Assembly (NCBI GenBank): GCA_903772945.1
Contig: CAICTM010000213.1
Location: 26,999 to 90,998, forward strand
DNA from: Seminavis robusta
Lineage: Eukaryota; Bacillariophyta; Bacillariophyceae; Naviculales; Naviculaceae
DNA length: 64,000 nucleotides
Direction of reading: 5' to 3'
In this document: piece after piece, positions 55,027 to 64,000 of the stretch
Layout: each line of letters opens with the position of its first letter
Position numbering within the stretch: position 1 is the first letter of the stretch
Notes under the pieces: model-generated
The model's input: the letters and a program-made list of their open reading frames with translations, nothing else
What the model was told of the DNA's origin: nothing
Databases searched by the model: none
Translations under genes and position numbers: made by a program

Positions 55027-56094
55027 TACTCAAAATCCATGATTGAGGGACGCTCCAGACGTGCTGCTGCTCGACACAAAGACAGAAGGGACGACATGAG
55101 AACCAAGTCACAGCAAAGAAAGCACAAGCAGTTCGACAACTCACTCAGTTCTACGAACATCCAGCAGTCCAAACATGAACATTTGATACCACTCGAATCG
55201 CGCATGCAACTGAATACACAAGTCATCATTCAATTTTTGAACACATGGGAACCTGTGTTACAAGAGAGTCACTACACCACAGCCCTGGAAACAGGATAGT
55301 CGGACATTTTCCTTACCCCTCCTACCCCATTCAAACTTCTTTACCAACACCAACTCTCTTCAACAAAGAGCCCGTGATTTGTGGTGAATTATGGCTCTGA
55401 CCTCAGTGTACAAATCCTTAGATAGCTAACAGGCGTCGCACCCTCTCAGGAGGCCAGTGTGGCTGGTGAGCCGACTTGACTGCGGGAAATACCCGGGCCT
55501 CGGCTCGTGGGTCGTCCTCAAGCACATCTTGTCTGAATCCGTTATTAGAAGTTCAGTTTCCCCCCTTCGTTCATCTCCATGCGGCAGGACCAATATTGAA
55601 CACACCGAGTGCAAGTTCTTCAAGGCGACGCATTGGCACGCCACGTACTGAACTAGGCAGAGACGAGACCATATAGACCACGGCAACTGTTGTCGCCTCC
55701 GGCGACAAACAAGGCACTCAAGATAGTGCGCGCTAGCCATCGTCTTGTTTGTCAAGGGCACAAGTGTGGAGAAGATCAAGCGTTCGAGCCGCAGTCAGAC
55801 GCACTATTCGTGCTCAGAGGAGACTAACTATGCGACCATGGCAGCACGAACGGCGGCGACGCGACGGCAACAGTTCGAACGGTGGCAACAAGTCTCCAGC
55901 GACACGAAAAAGAACTCATGTTCGGCCTCTTTCGACGCTGAATTCAAGGTCCACTAGTAGTGGTGTTGCCGCTGAGTCCACGCGACTCCCAGAACGACCA
56001 AGCACACAAGAACACTTAAGACAGAAGGCCACAATCACGATTTTTTGGTAAAAATATAAAGTAAAGTCGTTATGTAACTGGCACAAGCAAAACA
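55027..56094. other. Intergenic, includes 3' flank homology of the duplicated ligase gene
   Basis: An 86-codon plus frame at 55039-55299 has no domain. From about 55990 to 56094 the sequence resembles 39380-39500 (ACAAGAACAC, GTAACTGGCAC, AGCTCGGTGT), showing that the gene duplication includes the 3' flank. Confidence 0.5.
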
Positions 56095-58077
56095 TCACAG
56101 CTCGGTGTGTTTCCCTTCCTCCCCAATCGATCTGGGGGGCACAAACTGCATTGGGTGAGTCTCTTTGCTTGAATCCAACAAGTATGTGTTGGCTAAACAG
56201 AAGCTTCCCTCATGTAGCACTCCAGCAACAGTTGTTGGTCCAATGTAAACACCATCAAAGACCCAAGAATGCCCAGAAACAATACATGAATCAATGATGG
56301 TCTTGTCCTTGATTGTCATCAAGGGAAAGTCATAGAGGCGAATGCCAAAGAAGAAAGCTTGGCCCTCTACATTACATCCCATGCCTCTAAGGAACCAGTT
56401 GAAGAAGGGTGTGCCCCAGAAGATTGGAAGAAGGGAGAAGTCCCAGAGGTAGCAGTGCAAGTCCATGTAAATTGCAAACATAGCCAGAGACCAGGGCTTA
56501 GTTTGTCCTCGAGCTCCAAAAAAGTAATGACTTGGATATGTGACCCAATGGAGCAGTATGAGGAGAAAGAACCAAGAGAAACAGAAAACTGCAAGTGCCA
56601 AAGCCATTTTCACAACTGGAAATCCAACCAAGGGAACAAAGAAGTCTACTTGGAAGAACTCGTAAGTTGGGATGATGGAGAAGAAGAGCACTGTGGCTAT
56701 CAAAGGTGTGGCAAGGTCAACCACCAATCTTTTTGATAGCGGCAATCTTGTTCCCTTTGAAGTCAAAGCATCATGGATGTTGGCTGTCACATGTGTCATT
56801 GGGTTGACCTGGGCAGAGTCAATGGTTACACCACCATCAATAGTGACACTGTGCCCAATGCTGGAGTTTTCAATGTGGACCTTTCTGTACTCTCCATTTT
56901 GCTTAACATCAAAATGTGCAACAGATAGCGATGACTTTGTGACAGTGATTAAATCAACCTTGGAAGGAGGAAAGTATTCAGTCCAAACCTTGGATTCCAT
57001 GTCAATATCCAAGCCCAGCAACCACAGCATTGCATTCACTATCACTGCATTATTGGCCACTAGGTCCAAAAGAAGAATGCTGGTGTAAAAGTGGTAGTCA
57101 ACCATCCAATCAATCGACTCTTGGAAGATGGAGTTGTCGGTTACTGGACCTGGTTTTCGGTGTCCAATCAGAATCCATTTCATGGGAATGCAGACCAGTA
57201 AGTTTCCAATACCTGCAAGGACAATGATGAGGAACGCCTTCAACAGGGTAGAATAGCGCCACTCCAACTCAGAGAGTCCAATCGTGATGGCCCACCCAGC
57301 AGACCCAGCAATGACAAAGGTCAAGTAGAGTTCCATGAGGGGCCCAACAATTTTGGCAACTCTTAACACAGCCATACCCTGCTTTTCATGCTCAGTTTTC
57401 TTTTTGGGCTGTGACATGCCACTCTGGTGAGCAGGACTTCCTCTTGCAATGGCAGCAGCTGGGACCTGGGAACCCTCTGGGACCGCAGCTAGCTTCTCCA
57501 CTTTGCTGCCATCACCAAGTACCACACCAGGACCTACTTGTCCTTCAACCACACAGCCATGCCCCACTCTGATTTGTCTGAACCTCAATGTGGGAGACCC
57601 AGCATGTGGCCCAGACTCGCACCAGGGACCAAACTTTCTGCATTTGATTCCAAAACTGATTTCAGTATTTTCACCAATGTCCAAGAGATCAAACTCTCGA
57701 AGGAAGCAATCCAACTTGACAGAGGAGTGGACCTTGCAGCCCATCATCGAATAGAACAGCCATTGCCATGGAGTGCCCATGACATACCTGCCAATCAACA
57801 TCTCCCACAGGTGCACTGCCCTGTCAACAAACCACCATCTGACATAGTATATGGATGCCACTGGAACCTCTCTGGCAGTGTACTTGCCAATTACAATCCA
57901 CTTTGAGAGGCAAACCAAGAGGGTGAAGGTGATGTGCCAAAGCAAGAAGACTAGCGGAAGAAATATCCCCAGAGAAGGTGGTGCTCCATCATAGATGATG
58001 AGCTTGTAGCACCAAAAAGAAGGGACTGTGCTTACAGATAGCATCAAAAAGAGAACAGAAATGCCAACCCCCTGCAA
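56095..58077 (-). pseudogene. Acyl-AMP ligase copy 2, C-terminal membrane half, detached by frameshift
   Basis: About 660 residues nearly identical to the last part of copy 1: membrane helices, hexapeptide-type turns (VEGQVGPGVVLGDGSKV) and the final GVLHEGSFCLANTYLLDSS block. The C-terminus is shorter (EEGKHTEL) than in copy 1. The frame lies one base off the upstream FAAL-carrier half because a G is missing where copy 1 reads CTGGCCTG near 58100. Whether this half is translated on its own is unknown. It has no obvious promoter. Confidence 0.75.
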
Positions 58078-58199
58078 AAGAGTGATTAAAGGCAGGGAAG
58101 TCTTGTAGCGGAGGTGTCAAAGCTTGGTGCTTCGACAGGGAAGAACGATCCATGATTTGGGCTGAGGATGTACTCTTTGAGTGCAGCTGGGGTTGGATA

Positions 58200-60424
58200 T
58201 CATTGGTCAGGAAAGTCACTGGGGATGGTGGCTGGAAAAGATTCGGCTAGCTTGTTGTTGAGCTCCATCAAGATGAGGGAAGTGAGGCCATTTTCATCCC
58301 ATCCAGAATTTGGATCATAGTCAGATCCCAGGAGTGAAGTCATGATGGCATCAAACTTCTCTGCAGGAGGGAGATTGTGGCCAATTTTCTGGTGTCCATT
58401 ACCCTCACCTGCCAACTTCGATGACTGATCCAGCACAAACACAGCTTTGTGTTGATTTACATGGAGCAGGTCTCTGTTTCTCCTTCTCTGTATCTTGCCA
58501 CTGGTTGTCTTGGCTATGCTTCTTTCTTCCAATGCCACAATCTTGGAAGGAACAATACCAATATCCTGAATGATCGCAGATTTGATTGCCTCACAAACAG
58601 CCTGTGCAGTCATCTTGTTTGCATTCCTAATCTCAAAGACAACTTCAAGCTGTCCATCACCTTCACCAGAGTCATCAGAAGAGAAGGCTGCCACACACCC
58701 TGGCCTGACACCATTGCAGGATTGAACAGCAAGCTCAATATCTTGGGGATAGTAGTTGACACCATTGATAATGAGCAAGTCTTTGATCCTGCCACAAACA
58801 TACAAGTACCCATCTTGCATAAAGCCCAGGTCCCCTGTTCGAAGGAAGGTGGTGGTACTATCGTCCTGATCAGTGGCAGAATCTCGAGAGAGAAGCTTGG
58901 CTTGGAAGACCTCACTGGACAGTTCTGGTTTTCCATGATATCCAGCAGCAACAGATGGTCCAGAAAGCCAAATCTCTCCAGTTTTGTTTTCAGGATTTTC
59001 CTGTTGACTGACAGGGTCAACAATTTTGATGTCCATGGCTGAATGGAATGTTTCAGCAGACCCCACTGCTACAAAGCTTTTTGTGTCCCCTTGTCGTTGG
59101 GTGGACAGGTGGTATTCATTCAGCCAGGACACAGTGACAACATTTTCTGCCAAACCATATCCACTGCAGAACCATGCTTTCCTTAATCCAAAGTCAGAGA
59201 ATGTGGAACTAATTGCTTCTTGAGTGTCCAGCCTTATTGGCTCAGCCCCATTCTGTAGGTACTTGACTGAAGAAAGATCAAGGTTTGGAATTGGACATTT
59301 TCCACCTGCTTTTGACATCTCCTCCTTAAACTTTCTGGCTACCAAGTGATAGGCAAAGTCAGGGGCCACACCAAATGTAACATTATGGTTTGACATGAGG
59401 TCCAACCAAAGCAAGGGTTTCTTGATGAATGAAATGGGGGACATCATGTGCATCCTCCACCCTTCAGCAAAAGGGACTATGGAGGCAAAGATCAATCCAA
59501 AGTCATGGTACTGTTGGTAGTTAAAGAGTCGGAAAAGTTATGGTTGTGAGCTGACCAAGTCATTGGTATCACTGGGGAATAAAGAGAGGAGGCATACCTG
59601 TGGTAGCCAAGAGAAGCCAACAACTTTGTCTGCATCCAATCCATCTTCTGTGAGCTTCTGGCTAATGCCATCATGGTTAATCTTTACATTGGCCTCCAAT
59701 GCCTTAAATGTCACCAAAACTCCCTTTGGATCACCAGTGCTCCCCCTTCAATCATTATGGAGAATTCTTTGTTATAGTTGCTGCCCAGCATGAGAATGAT
59801 AGAAGAGTCATATGGTACTTACGATGTGTATTGGTAGAATGCAATATCTGACTCAAGAATGTCTTCCTGATCAAATGATTTCATTTTTGGGAGAAAGTGT
59901 ATGCCATTTGTGACCTTGAAGGCGATGCCCTTAGGCCACATTCCCTTGCTCTTTGAGAATGGTTTTAGCTCATCCACTTTCTTCAATGCCATTATTGTTA
60001 TGTCAGTCAAAATCAGCACAGGCTGGCAGTCTTTGATGACTTTCTCCATCTTTGTGAGTGTCTTGGTGAGAGGTGGGAATGGAGGATAGACCAGAATGGC
60101 CACAACCCCAGCCCTCAAACAACCAAGGAAGGCAGCAAAAAAGTGCAGCCCAAAGTCATAGCACAAGACCACCTTGTCTCCTTTCTTGACCCCCCACACA
60201 TGGTGTAGATTGTATGCAATTGCTCCGGCTTCTGCCCAAAGCTCTCCAAATGTGTATTGTTTCCCGACAGCACCATTAATCTCGTGCCAAGTAGCAAAGG
60301 TGTCATTCTGTTTTCGCACAGCAACACCATGGAGTTGGTGGATCAAAGTGGACATAATGTTGTTGGCTGTATAATCAAAGAGTTGTGATTTTGTGTGTTG
60401 TGTTATTGTTTTGAGTTCGAACAT
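58200..60424 (-). CDS. Fatty-acyl-AMP ligase and carrier protein (copy 2, truncated)
   Basis: Exons 60424-59823, 59745-59598 and 59510-58200 encode 686 residues; exon 2 length (148 nt) and phases equal those of copy 1. All ligase motifs are present (GSTGDPKGV, YHDFGL, GYGLAE, LRTGDLGF, GRIKDLLIINGVNYYPQDIE), and the carrier Ser is Ser661 in GLTSL. Then DFPD is followed by Gln and a TGA stop: copy 2 carries three extra bases where copy 1 continues with HYPTPVAL. A one-base deletion about 95 bases on also breaks the frame. It would give a free ligase-carrier protein without the membrane domain. Starts at Met1 (MFELK) or Met24 (MSTLIHQL), which aligns better with copy 1. Confidence 0.78.
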
Positions 60425-61224
60425 GCCGATGGGTCATGGGTCTTCTGCGTCTCCGGTGGGTGCTGGATCGAGCCTTGCCCAGTAAATTGTAAGTCACTTC
60501 ACTTTTTTGCGTCAACCGGTGAACCCGCCACCGGTAGCTAGCCGTCGCAGTTAAATAGAGTTCATGATTTGGCTTGGACACGGTAAAATATGCCTTGTCG
60601 CTGGTATTGGCGAGAAAGCATGATCAATCGATCGAATTGCAGTGGTTTAGAGTGGTACCGGTACATAGGCGGAGGCTTCGATTGAAGATTCCATTCAAAC
60701 GACCATACTTTGTCCATGATCAAGTGGCTTCGATAACCAAACGACGGGGGTTTAGAGAGTAGGTGGAGACTTCGATTCATTCGAACATACCGTACTTTGT
60801 CCAGGATCATAAGTGGCCGTATCGCCAACCAAATCGTGAAAAACCCATCGAACGAAAGCTTGCTGGCAAAACGCAGAAGCACTATTACCATACAAGGTTC
60901 CGCTGGATCAAACATGTACACTGGTACGGTACAAGTATGTAGAACGGCTCACAGTTTTTTGAATAGCGTACACGATAGTTTATAATTCATGGTGGTATTT
61001 GCTCCAAAGCTCCTTCGGGCTGTTGCATGGGATTTTTCCTCTGGGGATACATGTACCGGTACCGTACCCTTACGTACTGTTTCTTTCCCAGATGGATTAC
61101 TGTACGATACAGTCGTACCGGTATTGGTGCGCTCCAACACAACTTGATGATGAGAGTGACTTGTCACTCTCCTTTCTGGTACGAGCTGTACGGTAGTACC
61201 GGTACGTACATCGTATGGCACTTT
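60425..61224. other. Intergenic with GGTACC palindromes
   Basis: Contains GGTACCGGTAC (60654), ACCGGTACCGTAC (about 61055), TACCGGTACGTAC (about 61196) and a GGGGGTTTAGAGAGTAGG site (60745). The block 60854-60970 resembles 44808-45035. No gene. Confidence 0.5.
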
Positions 61225-62398
61225 CTACTCCTCCTCGTCGTCCTCGTCGTCATCGCTACCGTCGTCGTCGTCATCTTTGAGTTCTTCTAGTACAGCCTCG
61301 GCGAAGTCTCGCAAACCCTGGTCCAAATGGCTGTGCGAACAAACCAGCAAGCACTTTCGAAGCCAACGGACTCCTTCGCCCTCGTCCATCGACAGGCCGT
61401 GCAGCCCATGTGCCAAAGCCATGCCAAGATGGTACGCAGCCAAGTCGGAGCCGCGACACGCGGCCAAGGAAATATAGATCATGCCTTGAGCGGTGTGGCG
61501 CGGAGCGCCATTTCCCGATAGCAAATTTTCACCGAGACTCGCGGTTGCTTTGACGTTCCCGGCAGCATGTCCCTTTTGAAACCAAGTGTGCGCTTCCTTT
61601 GCGTCCTTCTTGAATCCGTTCTCACCTCTCGCGTACAAACAACCAATTTTGTACATCGCCTCGCTGTCCGTTTGGGCTTCAAGGAGCAGCCCCTGCTTCT
61701 CCTTTTCAAGTTGGGCTCTCTTCTTCCATTCAGCAACCAGTTCGCCTTGAATCATTTCATTTTCAATCAACGTTTCGATGAGATTCTTGATTTGCGGCGC
61801 CGGCAAGAGACGAGATCCGATGACTTGATTGGTGATAGGAGACTTCACCACACCATGAGATTCGCGAGCCACTTTGCAGTGCATCTCAATCGCATCCTGT
61901 TCGTACACACGACCATCTTCGGCAATGACGGGCTCGAACGGGAGCCCGAGTGTGATTGGGCACTGGGAGACGTAGGGAAATGCGCCATGTGAGACACATG
62001 TGTCATGATGCTGGCGTCACGACGAGTGTGACACGTTTACTTACTAGTAGGTCGTCGGCTGGAGATTTCTTGGGTCGCTTCCTGGGAGGTTCGTCGTCCA
62101 TGTCTTCCTCCTCTTCGCCTCCGAGTTGCTTCTTGTTTTCGTTGCCGCCGCCGCCGCCGCCGTCGTCGTCGTCGTCGCGGAGGACAATTACATTTTCATT
62201 TTCATTACTTTCGTCTTGAATGGAAATGGTAGTCGACCATTGGCGAATTCGCTTTTGCTGAGCGACAAACTCGGTGAGCCGACGACGCATCGCGTCCGAT
62301 GTCCCAATCGCGCATAGGTTTCGCTTTCGGCATTCGCTGCGAAGGTCCTGGTACGAGAGCTGCTGGAACTCTTCTCCGTAGCGTTGATTCGAGGACAT
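61225..62398 (-). CDS. SAP - U-box - Sel1-repeat fusion protein
   Basis: Exons 62398-62045 and 61962-61225 (82-nt phase-0 intron) encode 363 residues. Residues 14-46 look like a SAP-type DNA-binding helix pair (LSYQDLRSECRKRNL, RRRLTEF). An Asp/Gly run and PPRKRPKK (about 104-111), a nuclear signal, follow. The splice restores CPITLGLPFEPVIAEDGRVYEQDAIE, the front of a U-box (about 119-190), which would be lost if exon 2 were read from its first Met. Sel1-type repeats (KIGCLYARGENGFKKD, GMALAHGLHGLSMDEGEGVRWL) follow to about 340, then an acidic tail. A nuclear E3 ligase with a peptide-binding scaffold is inferred. The minimal U-box gene at 26814-27299 is unrelated apart from the domain. Confidence 0.82.
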
Positions 62399-62962
62399 GG
62401 TGATGCGAGTTCTCGAGCAAAGGCTTTCTTCGTTTTGTGAGAATAGTTTGGTCTCACCATTGGAAAAGGGCGAAGTCCTCTTGTTGCGTGCAAAAAAAAT
62501 TTCCCTACTCTAAACCCCCCTTTTAATTAAGCCAGCGGAGCTGTGTAACCTCGGCAGGAAGGTTTCAGTGTAGAAGCAGATACCCTATTTAGCTAGCTAG
62601 AAGCAGATACCTCTAGTGCTTAGCTAATGCTTAACTTGCACTTAGCTAGCTAGAAGCAGATTCCCCCTAGCTAGACACAGATTTCCATAGCAAGCTAGAA
62701 GCAGATACCCCTAGCTAGCTAGAATACTAGTCATATAGCATTCGCTGGCGTTAGAGTTTTTCCTGGTAGAAGCAGATCCCCCTACTAGGATGCATGTAAA
62801 TAGCTTTAGCTGGTTTAAAAGCACCATCCTACTAGGATACTTATTTTAAAAGTTTTTGCTGACTTATTTCTATTCTAGCCCTACCCTTATACCTGCAGGG
62901 ACCACCGTAGCAGGAAAAACAATTAAAGGGGTTGAGGGCTCTGGCAGCAAGACTGCCGAGGT

Positions 62963-63167
62963 CAATCCCTTCGGGATTGCCCTCGGTCGCCTTCTCCTTC
63001 TGCTGCTCATCATCCATAGTCAAGTGGTTGGTTGTTGGCTATCTCTCAGTCCGGATGGACTGGGGGAGAGCCTCACAACGCTTGAGCTGAGCATGACCCA
63101 GAAGGAGATGTGAAGTCTAGGTCAGGATTGAAACCTGAACCTGGACTGAAAGCTTCTTCTGACCACC
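62963..63167 (+). repeat. 205-bp direct repeat, unit 1
   Basis: Begins CAATCCCTTCGGGATTG (a palindrome) and ends TTCTTCTGACCACC. Nearly identical to 63412-63616; one A/G difference seen near 63020. Confidence 0.85.
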
Positions 63168-63411
63168 GGGTGGGCGGGTGTTGGGATGCAGGAAAACGAA
63201 GGCTTTGTACATCAACTGTTGTTGGTGTACAAAGACAAGAGAATAAGCACTTGGTGCTTGTTATCTTGTTGGTGCCAGCTCATCCAATGCCAATGCTGGG
63301 TGAGCAGGCACCACCTACAGTTACCTGCCGGTCATGCTGGCTTTAAGGTTGTGGACCCTCATTTGCTCTGCTACTGGTGCTTCACTATGACTGGAGTTAG
63401 TCTCTGCCGGA

Positions 63412-63616
63412 CAATCCCTTCGGGATTGCCCTCGGTCGCCTTCTCCTTCTGCTGCTCATCATCCATGGTCAAGTGGTTGGTTGTTGGCTATCTCTCAGTC
63501 CGGATGGACTGGGGGAGAGCCTCACAACGCTTGAGCTGAGCATGACCCAGAAGGAGATGTGAAGTCTAGGTCAGGATTGAAACCTGAACCTGGACTGAAA
63601 GCTTCTTCTGACCACC
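63412..63616 (+). repeat. 205-bp direct repeat, unit 2
   Basis: Copy of 62963-63167 displaced by 449 bases. The intervening 244 bp differ. Confidence 0.85.
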
Positions 63617-64000
63617 ACACAAAGCACCACACAAGTGGAGCGACCCCTGAAGGCGAAGGATGCCATGAGGAGAGGAGATGGTGACGGAAGAGCTAGGAGA
63701 AGAAGAGGAAGGAAAAGTGGGGAGGAAATGTCGAGATGGGCCGGTAGTGGATGGAGCCGGAATGATGCGGGGATGGCTCGCTGATTTAAGGAAATCGTGG
63801 GAGTGATTGGCGTATCGTGGGGAATCGATTTTCGTCGGAGTGATTGACAAAGAGAGGGTCAACCGTGGAGTCTGTCACGATTGTGGAGTGGAGGAATCGA
63901 AAGGAGGCACTCGATAAGAGACCATAAATTTGGTTAATGCCAAGGTAAGTAGGTAGAGAGTCGAATTTGTTGTTGGACTGGTGTGATTCTCACTGGTTGT

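Larger units (their letters stand above)
62399..64000. other. Repeat-rich end of window, no supported gene
   Basis: CCCTACTCTAAACCCCCC (about 62500-62517) precedes a block of CTAGCTAG-GAAGCAGATACC repeats (62560-62740). 62525-62970 resembles 11168-11672. Direct repeats follow. 63617-64000 shows a purine-rich stretch and no ORF I can support. Confidence 0.5.

Noticed and set aside
55749-56051. Arg-rich plus-strand frame
   Set aside because: Overlaps the conserved 3' flank of the duplicated ligase gene and is not kept in copy 1.
1-64000. tRNA, rRNA or snRNA genes
   Set aside because: No cloverleaf, rRNA core or Sm-site pattern was recognised by eye; a tRNAscan-SE/Infernal run would be decisive.

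Overview
The window is nuclear DNA of a eukaryotic alga, most likely a pennate diatom; Seminavis robusta or a relative is my guess, not a sequence match. The evidence is: one small protein has the bipartite plastid presequence of diatoms (signal peptide, Phe at the cleavage site, thylakoid-transfer segment); introns are 75-160 nt with GT..AG ends and can be placed exactly in several genes; there is an SPX-MFS phosphate transporter, a type II LRR protein and a decayed Ty3/gypsy LTR element; and intergenic DNA is full of CTAGCTAG and GGTACCGGTACC palindromes.

Layout. 1-10.5 kb: small thylakoid protein (1159-1744, +), ubiquitin-specific protease (2203-4080, -), MYND zinc-finger protein (5611-7110, +), and a six-exon receptor gene (7301-10522, -) whose product joins a Venus-flytrap ligand domain, one membrane helix, a WWE domain and a PARP-type ADP-ribosyltransferase domain. 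10.5-19 kb: repeat-rich DNA holding a frameshifted NADAR (YbiA-like) ORF between two related hairpin repeats, degraded coding-like DNA and an LTR retrotransposon (14671-19015).

19.5-39.3 kb: gene-dense single-copy region with a type II sulfotransferase, a predicted N-myristoylated disordered protein, a membrane LRR protein, a U-box protein, a mitochondrial ACSF3-like acyl-CoA synthetase, an SPX-MFS transporter, an aldo/keto reductase and a secreted kelch protein. Several pairs are divergent with short shared promoters.

39.5-60.4 kb: two copies, in direct orientation, of a large gene encoding a fatty-acyl-AMP ligase, an acyl carrier domain and a membrane/hexapeptide-repeat terminal domain. 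Copy 1 is open; copy 2 is broken by a stop and a frameshift in the linker. Between them lies an approximately 8.6 kb PIF/Harbinger-like DNA transposon (about 46460-55026) with a transposase, a Myb/SANT-like protein, an HhH-GPD glycosylase-like protein lacking catalytic residues, and other ORFs, bounded by inverted arrays of a TTTAGGGGCG motif. 61.2-64 kb: a SAP/U-box/Sel1 fusion gene, then repeats.

The most interesting objects are the receptor-PARP fusion with its NADAR neighbour, the multi-gene transposon with its unusual ends, and the duplicated acyl-AMP ligase genes. Several ORFs in repetitive DNA are broken by single-base indels, so some pseudogene calls could be assembly errors.
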